Shown: piece by piece, positions 14,110-17,219 of the stretch
Layout: every line of letters starts with the position of its first letter
Numbering within the stretch: the stretch's first letter is position 1
Source of the DNA: Paracoccaceae bacterium
GTDB taxonomy: Bacteria > Pseudomonadota > Alphaproteobacteria > Rhodobacterales > Rhodobacteraceae
DNA length: 17,219 nucleotides
Direction: 5' to 3'
Assembly (NCBI GenBank): GCA_007121115.1
Contig: SKMI01000228.1
Span: 1 to 17,219, forward strand
Notes under the pieces: generated by a model
What the model was told of the DNA's origin: nothing
Seen by the model: the letters and a program-made list of their open reading frames with translations, nothing else
The model's database searches: none
Made by a program: the position numbers and the translations under genes

Positions 14110-14292
14110 CTGCGATTGCTTGGTCCTGGTGATCTGCGTCCTGGCGACGCGTGCGACCAGCACTCATTGGCGCGAAATATAGGAAAATGCCGGATACTAT
14201 CAACCCGCCAACATGCGCCGTCTCAACCCTGCATTAAGCCTGCGCGCACAGTCTTTCAGCGTGTGAACAGTGTGTGGGTCGGGAGGCTGGGG

Positions 14293-14571
14293 ATGTATCT
14301 CAAGCGTGTGAAAGGACCGCGCGCGGTCACTCTGCCAGATGGGAGCGTGCTCAGTCTCGCCGATCTGCCGCCGCCCGAGACCCGGCGCTGGGTGGCCAGC
14401 CGCAAGGCCGTGGTGGTGCGCGCCGTGGCGGCCGGGCTGATCGACCGCGAAGCGGCGCTGGCGCGTTATGCGCTGTCGGACGAGGAATTCGACACCTGGT
14501 GCCGCGCCGTCAGCACGCATGGGATCGAAGCGCTCAAGGTGACCGCGCTGCAGAAATACCGTCAACCTTGA
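14293..14571 (+). CDS. sciP: SciP-type CtrA inhibitor (DUF1153)
   Basis: The 92-residue product matches DUF1153, the family of Caulobacter SciP, a small helix-turn-helix protein that binds CtrA and DNA and blocks CtrA-dependent transcription. It begins MYLKRVKGPRAVTLPDG, then LPPPETRRWVASRKAVVVRAV (26-46). The helical DNA-binding region runs over about 37-69, and ALKVTALQKYRQP closes the protein. The ATG at 14293 has GGGAGG 6 nt upstream; the longer open frame upstream has no family similarity. Its position directly before ctrA is typical of Rhodobacteraceae and supports the name. That it restrains CtrA here is inferred. Confidence 0.9.
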   Translation: MYLKRVKGPRAVTLPDGSVLSLADLPPPETRRWVASRKAVVVRAVAAGLIDREAALARYALSDEEFDTWCRAVSTHGIEALKVTALQKYRQP

Positions 14572-14597
14572 GTTGAGTTAGCAAAGTTCGTATCACG

Positions 14598-14613
14598 GTA
14601 ACCGGGAGTTAAC
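14598..14613 (+). promoter_or_regulatory. Candidate CtrA binding box upstream of ctrA
   Basis: GTAA-CCGGGAG-TTAAC matches the CtrA consensus TTAA-N7-TTAAC with a single mismatch and exact 7-nt spacing. It lies 50 nt upstream of the ctrA ATG, where CtrA autoregulation would be expected from Caulobacter and other alphaproteobacteria. Confidence 0.6.
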
Positions 14614-14663
14614 CTTTCCGCGCAATTCTGCCCTTCGACAGTAACTTGATCCGGAGCGATGCC

Positions 14664-15380
14664 ATGCGAATCCTGCTTGTCGAGGACGATCCGACCACGG
14701 CGCGCAGCATCGAATTGATGCTGACACATGCGAATTTCAACGTCTATTGCACCGACATGGGCGAGGAAGCGGTCGAACTGGGCAAGCTCTATGATTACGA
14801 CCTGATCCTTCTGGACCTGAACCTGCCGGACATGGCCGGGCTGGACGTGCTGCGTCAGATCCGGCTGGCGCGGGTGGATACCCCGATCCTGATCCTGACC
14901 GGCGAGGATGATACGGCCCTCAAGCTGCGCGGCTTCGGCAGCGGCGCCGATGATTACCTGACCAAGCCATTCCACCGCGAGGAACTGGTGGCGCGCATTC
15001 ACGCGATCATCCGCCGCAGCCAGGGCCACGCGCAGTCCATCATCAGCACCGGGCGCATCGCCGTGAACCTGGATGCCAAGACGGTCGAGGTGGATGGTCA
15101 GGCCGTGCACCTGACCGGCAAGGAATACCAGATGCTGGAACTCCTGAGCCTGCGCAAGGGCACCACGCTGACCAAGGAGATGTTCCTCAACCACCTTTAC
15201 GGCGGCATGGACGAGCCGGAACTCAAGATCATCGACGTCTTCATCTGCAAGCTGCGCAAGAAACTGTCCGAGGCCACGGGTGGCGACAATCACATCGAGA
15301 CCGTGTGGGGCCGCGGCTATGTCCTGCGCGACCCGCAACCGGACGCCGACGGCGCGCCCCGCGCCGCGCTCCGGGCATGA
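14664..15380 (+). CDS. ctrA: Cell-cycle/lifestyle response regulator CtrA
   Basis: CtrA is an OmpR-type response regulator. In Caulobacter it is essential for the cell cycle; in Rhodobacteraceae it mainly controls motility, gene transfer agents and related traits. The 238-residue product has the acidic pocket E7-D8-D9 and the phosphoacceptor D51 in LILLDLNLPDM. The receiver domain also has ILTGEDD and the conserved Lys in TKPFH. The winged-helix domain is nearly identical to known CtrA proteins, with LTGKEYQMLELLSLRKGTTL and IIDVFICKLRKKL, then VWGRGYVLRDP. The ATG at 14664 has CGGAG upstream. A candidate CtrA box precedes it, and sciP is the preceding gene. Confidence 0.98.
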   Translation: MRILLVEDDPTTARSIELMLTHANFNVYCTDMGEEAVELGKLYDYDLILLDLNLPDMAGLDVLRQIRLARVDTPILILTGEDDTALKLRGFGSGADDYLTKPFHREELVARIHAIIRRSQGHAQSIISTGRIAVNLDAKTVEVDGQAVHLTGKEYQMLELLSLRKGTTLTKEMFLNHLYGGMDEPELKIIDVFICKLRKKLSEATGGDNHIETVWGRGYVLRDPQPDADGAPRAALRA

Positions 15381-15418
15381 GCGGTGCTTAGCGCGGGGCG
15401 TGCAGGTTTGCCAGAGGT

Positions 15419-15449
15419 GTGAGCGGCGCGCATTGCAAGTGAGCGGCGC
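15419..15449 (+). repeat. Short direct repeat, 20-bp period
   Basis: GTGAGCGGCGC occurs at 15419-15429 and again at 15439-15449, just after ctrA. It may be a worn remnant of the 46-47 bp repeat family further right (15593-15933). The 15381-15592 stretch holds no convincing gene or clear terminator. Confidence 0.45.
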
Positions 15450-15592
15450 AGGTCTGGTAAGCGCGGATCGGGTGCGGCCTGTTGGTCGTCCGCTCGGCAC
15501 CGGGAGCACAAGCACGTCGGTTTGCGACCAGAGCGCCGGAACCTCTGCCGGGGTGCTGCGTGGTGTCCGCTTCGCCAAGCCAATTCGCCCAG

Positions 15593-15933
15593 CCACGGCA
15601 AACAGCCGATGCGGCACGCCTGGAGCCCGATCCGCCCATCCACGGACAAGATCCGGTGTCGCACACTCAGTGTCCGGAGCGCGCAACCATCGACAAGACA
15701 GGGTGACAGGCACTTCGGGTCTGAGGTGCGCCGAATCTGCGCCTGAGGCACGCGGCAAAGGAATACAACCATTGCCGCACGCCCAGCGCCTCAGACGCGC
15801 AGCCATGGACAAGTTCAGTGCTACACGCTTGGTTTCCAAAGCGCGCGGCCACCGAAAACAGCCGGTGTTGCAGGATCAGGTGTCTGAGGCGCGGCCAAAC
15901 AAGACACCCGGAGCCGCAGGTTCAGGTGTCGAA
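15593..15933. repeat. Degenerate 46-47 bp tandem repeat array between ctrA and ruvB
   Basis: Units begin at about 15593, 15640, 15687, 15756, 15803, 15849 and 15895, giving steps of 47, 47, 69, 47, 46 and 46. The 69-nt step is one unit plus a 22-nt partial duplication of its 3' half. Most units open with a CCAYSGACAAG-like motif, pass through GGTGTYGCA, and end CAGGTGTCTGAGGCGCGG-like. The period is not a multiple of three and no reading frame is conserved across units, so it is not a protein repeat. The last unit runs over the ruvB stop codon (15922-15924). Together with 15381-15592 it fills the whole 541-bp gap. Confidence 0.7.
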
Positions 15934-16980
15934 CAGGCCGCCCTGCGCGCCGGTTCCCGGCGCCTCGGATCGCGCCTCGGGCCGGGGAACGGGCAGGCCG
16001 AGATGCGCCCAGGCCTTGGCCGCCAGCATCCGCCCGCGCGGGGTCCGGGCGATCAGCCCCTGTTGCAGCAGGAAGGGCTCGATCACCTCCTCGATCGCAT
16101 CGCGGCTTTCCGACAGCGCGGCGGCGATGGTCTCCACCCCAACCGGGCCGCCGCCGTAGTTTTCGGCCAGCAGCGACAGATACCGCCGATCGGCACCATC
16201 AAGGCCCAGGTGATCCACGCCAAGCCGGGTCAGCGCATCATCGGCGAGCGTGCGGGTCAGCGTGCCATCGCCCTCGACCAGCGCGAAATCCACCACCCGG
16301 CGCAACAGCCGACCGGCGATGCGCGGCGTACCGCGTGCGCGCCGCGCGATCTCGGCCACGCCATCGTCCGCGGCCGCCACGCCCATAAGCCGCGCGCCGC
16401 GCCCGACGATCTGGCACAGTTCACCTTCGGTATAGAACTGCAGCCGCGTGGGGATGCCGAAACGGTCGCGCAGGGGGGTCGTCAGCAGACCCAGCCGCGT
16501 GGTGGCGCCGACCAACGTGAAGGGCTGCAATTCGATCCGCACGGTGCGCGCCGCCGGCCCCTCGCCGATGACCAGATCAAGCTGGAAATCCTCGAGCGCG
16601 GGATACAGCACCTCCTCCACCGCCGGGTTCAGGCGGTGGATTTCGTCGATGAACAGCACATCGCGCGCTTCCAGATTGGTCAGGATCGCCGCCAGATCGC
16701 CCGCCTTGGCCAACACCGGTCCCGAGGTCATCCGGAACCCCACCCCCAGTTCGCGCGCCATGATCTGCGCCAGCGTGGTCTTGCCCAGACCCGGCGGGCC
16801 GTAGAAGAGCGTATGGTCCATCGCCTCGCCGCGCATCCGCGCGGACTGGATGAAGACGCGCAGGTTGGCGCGCGCCTCGGCCTGGCCGATGAAGTCCTCC
16901 AGCACCTGCGGACGCAGCGCCTTGTCGGGGGCGTCATCGGGCAGCGGCTCGGGGCGCAGGGCGGGGTCAGGGGGCTGCAT
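15922..16980 (-). CDS. ruvB: Holliday junction branch migration ATPase RuvB
   Basis: RuvB is the AAA+ motor that, with RuvA, drives branch migration of Holliday junctions during recombinational repair. The 352-residue product has Walker A GPPGLGKT (61-68), Walker B DEIH (112-115), and the sensor/arginine-finger region GATTRLGLLTTPLRDRFG. The winged-helix C-terminal domain includes ENYGGGPVGVETIAAALSE. I chose the ATG at 16980, with AAGGA 8 nt upstream; another ATG at 16989 overlaps that site. A 54-nt gap separates it from ruvA. The last codons lie inside the final unit of the 46-47 bp repeat array. Confidence 0.98.
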   Translation of the reverse strand: MQPPDPALRPEPLPDDAPDKALRPQVLEDFIGQAEARANLRVFIQSARMRGEAMDHTLFYGPPGLGKTTLAQIMARELGVGFRMTSGPVLAKAGDLAAILTNLEARDVLFIDEIHRLNPAVEEVLYPALEDFQLDLVIGEGPAARTVRIELQPFTLVGATTRLGLLTTPLRDRFGIPTRLQFYTEGELCQIVGRGARLMGVAAADDGVAEIARRARGTPRIAGRLLRRVVDFALVEGDGTLTRTLADDALTRLGVDHLGLDGADRRYLSLLAENYGGGPVGVETIAAALSESRDAIEEVIEPFLLQQGLIARTPRGRMLAAKAWAHLGLPVPRPEARSEAPGTGAQGGLFDT

Positions 16981-17034
16981 GGCGGGCATCCTTACGAGCA
17001 GCCACCGGGCCGGTCAATCACGGGGCGCACCGCC

Positions 17035-17219
17035 CTACTCCTTCGGCGCCAGCAGCCGCAGGGCGGCGCGGATCAGGGCGGGGGTGTCGGCCTCGGGGGT
17101 GGCGGCCTGCGCCTCGGCCACGGCGCGGGCGGCCTCCGCAGGGACGTAGCCGAGGTTGGCGAGCGCCGACATCGCCTCGGGGACGGCCGCCGAGGGTGCG
17201 GGCGCGGCGGCAGGCTCCA
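17035..17219 (-). CDS. ruvA: Holliday junction DNA helicase RuvA, C-terminal part (cut by window edge)
   Basis: Only the last 61 codons plus the TAG stop are in the window. They encode an Ala/Pro-rich linker followed by the RuvA domain III: AMSALANLGYVPAEAARAV and LIRAALRLLAPKE at the end. This domain contacts RuvB and tunes its ATPase. The order ruvA-ruvB on one strand is the usual operon; the rest of ruvA, and probably ruvC, lies beyond the right edge. Confidence 0.92.
   Translation of the reverse strand, partial: EPAAAPAPSAAVPEAMSALANLGYVPAEAARAVAEAQAATPEADTPALIRAALRLLAPKE

Noticed and set aside
14045..14203. N-terminal extension of MnmA by 53 residues
   Set aside because: The extension is low-complexity, carries the tandem hairpins, and has no counterpart that I recall in MnmA proteins. 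The ATG at 14044 fits the family.
14229..14245. CtrA box upstream of sciP
   Set aside because: Only a single TTAA half-site is present; the second half at 7-nt spacing is missing.
14562..15839. Minus-strand frame of 425 codons across ctrA and the repeat array
   Set aside because: It is an antisense shadow of ctrA joined to the repeats. Its repeated Cys/Arg-rich segments come from the 46-47 bp units, not from a protein family.
15593..15933. CRISPR array
   Set aside because: The units adjoin without unique spacers and are too divergent from each other. No cas genes are present.

Overview
This 17.2 kb window is GC-rich chromosomal DNA. Its gene content, codon use and protein sequences point to an alphaproteobacterium of the Rhodobacteraceae (Roseobacter/Rhodobacter type). 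The main pointers are a CtrA response regulator directly preceded by a SciP-type DUF1153 gene, the lgt-midA-pgeF run, and intergenic hairpin repeats that I recall as typical of this family. The content is overwhelmingly housekeeping. I see no phage, transposase, plasmid, toxin or defence genes.

Layout, left to right. prfC (release factor 3) is on the minus strand (51-1658). It diverges from a short secreted-protein frame that is broken by an in-frame TAG (1829-2152). Next on the plus strand are a GT-B glycosyltransferase-like gene (TTG start, 2297-3493), hisF and hisE (overlapping by 4 nt), a multi-hairpin repeat and tRNA-Leu(CAA). A divergent pair follows: yceD (minus, TTG start) and bamE (plus). 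After a 396-bp gap holding a dispersed repeat comes the divergent pair ubiK (minus) and lgt (plus), with lgt leading a tightly packed lgt-midA-pgeF operon. That operon converges on a minus-strand block of pdxA-rsmA, which overlap by 4 nt. Upstream of pdxA on the same strand lie a DUF2059 secreted protein and mnmA. mnmA diverges from sciP-ctrA (plus). Finally, ruvB and the 3' end of ruvA (minus) enter from the right edge.

The genes serve translation (prfC, tRNA-Leu, yceD, rsmA, mnmA), envelope assembly (bamE, lgt), envelope-precursor scavenging or repair (pgeF), cofactors (pdxA, ubiK), histidine synthesis (hisF, hisE), recombination (ruvA, ruvB) and cell-cycle or lifestyle regulation (sciP, ctrA). 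The unusual signals are mostly non-coding. There is a block of degenerate 46-47 bp tandem repeats filling the ctrA-ruvB gap and running into the ruvB stop codon. There are two families of dispersed 3'-end repeats, a tandem pair of identical-stem hairpins between mnmA and sciP, and an 18-bp tandem repeat between yceD and bamE. A near-consensus CtrA box lies upstream of ctrA itself. Assignments rest on reading the translations and motifs; no database search was possible.
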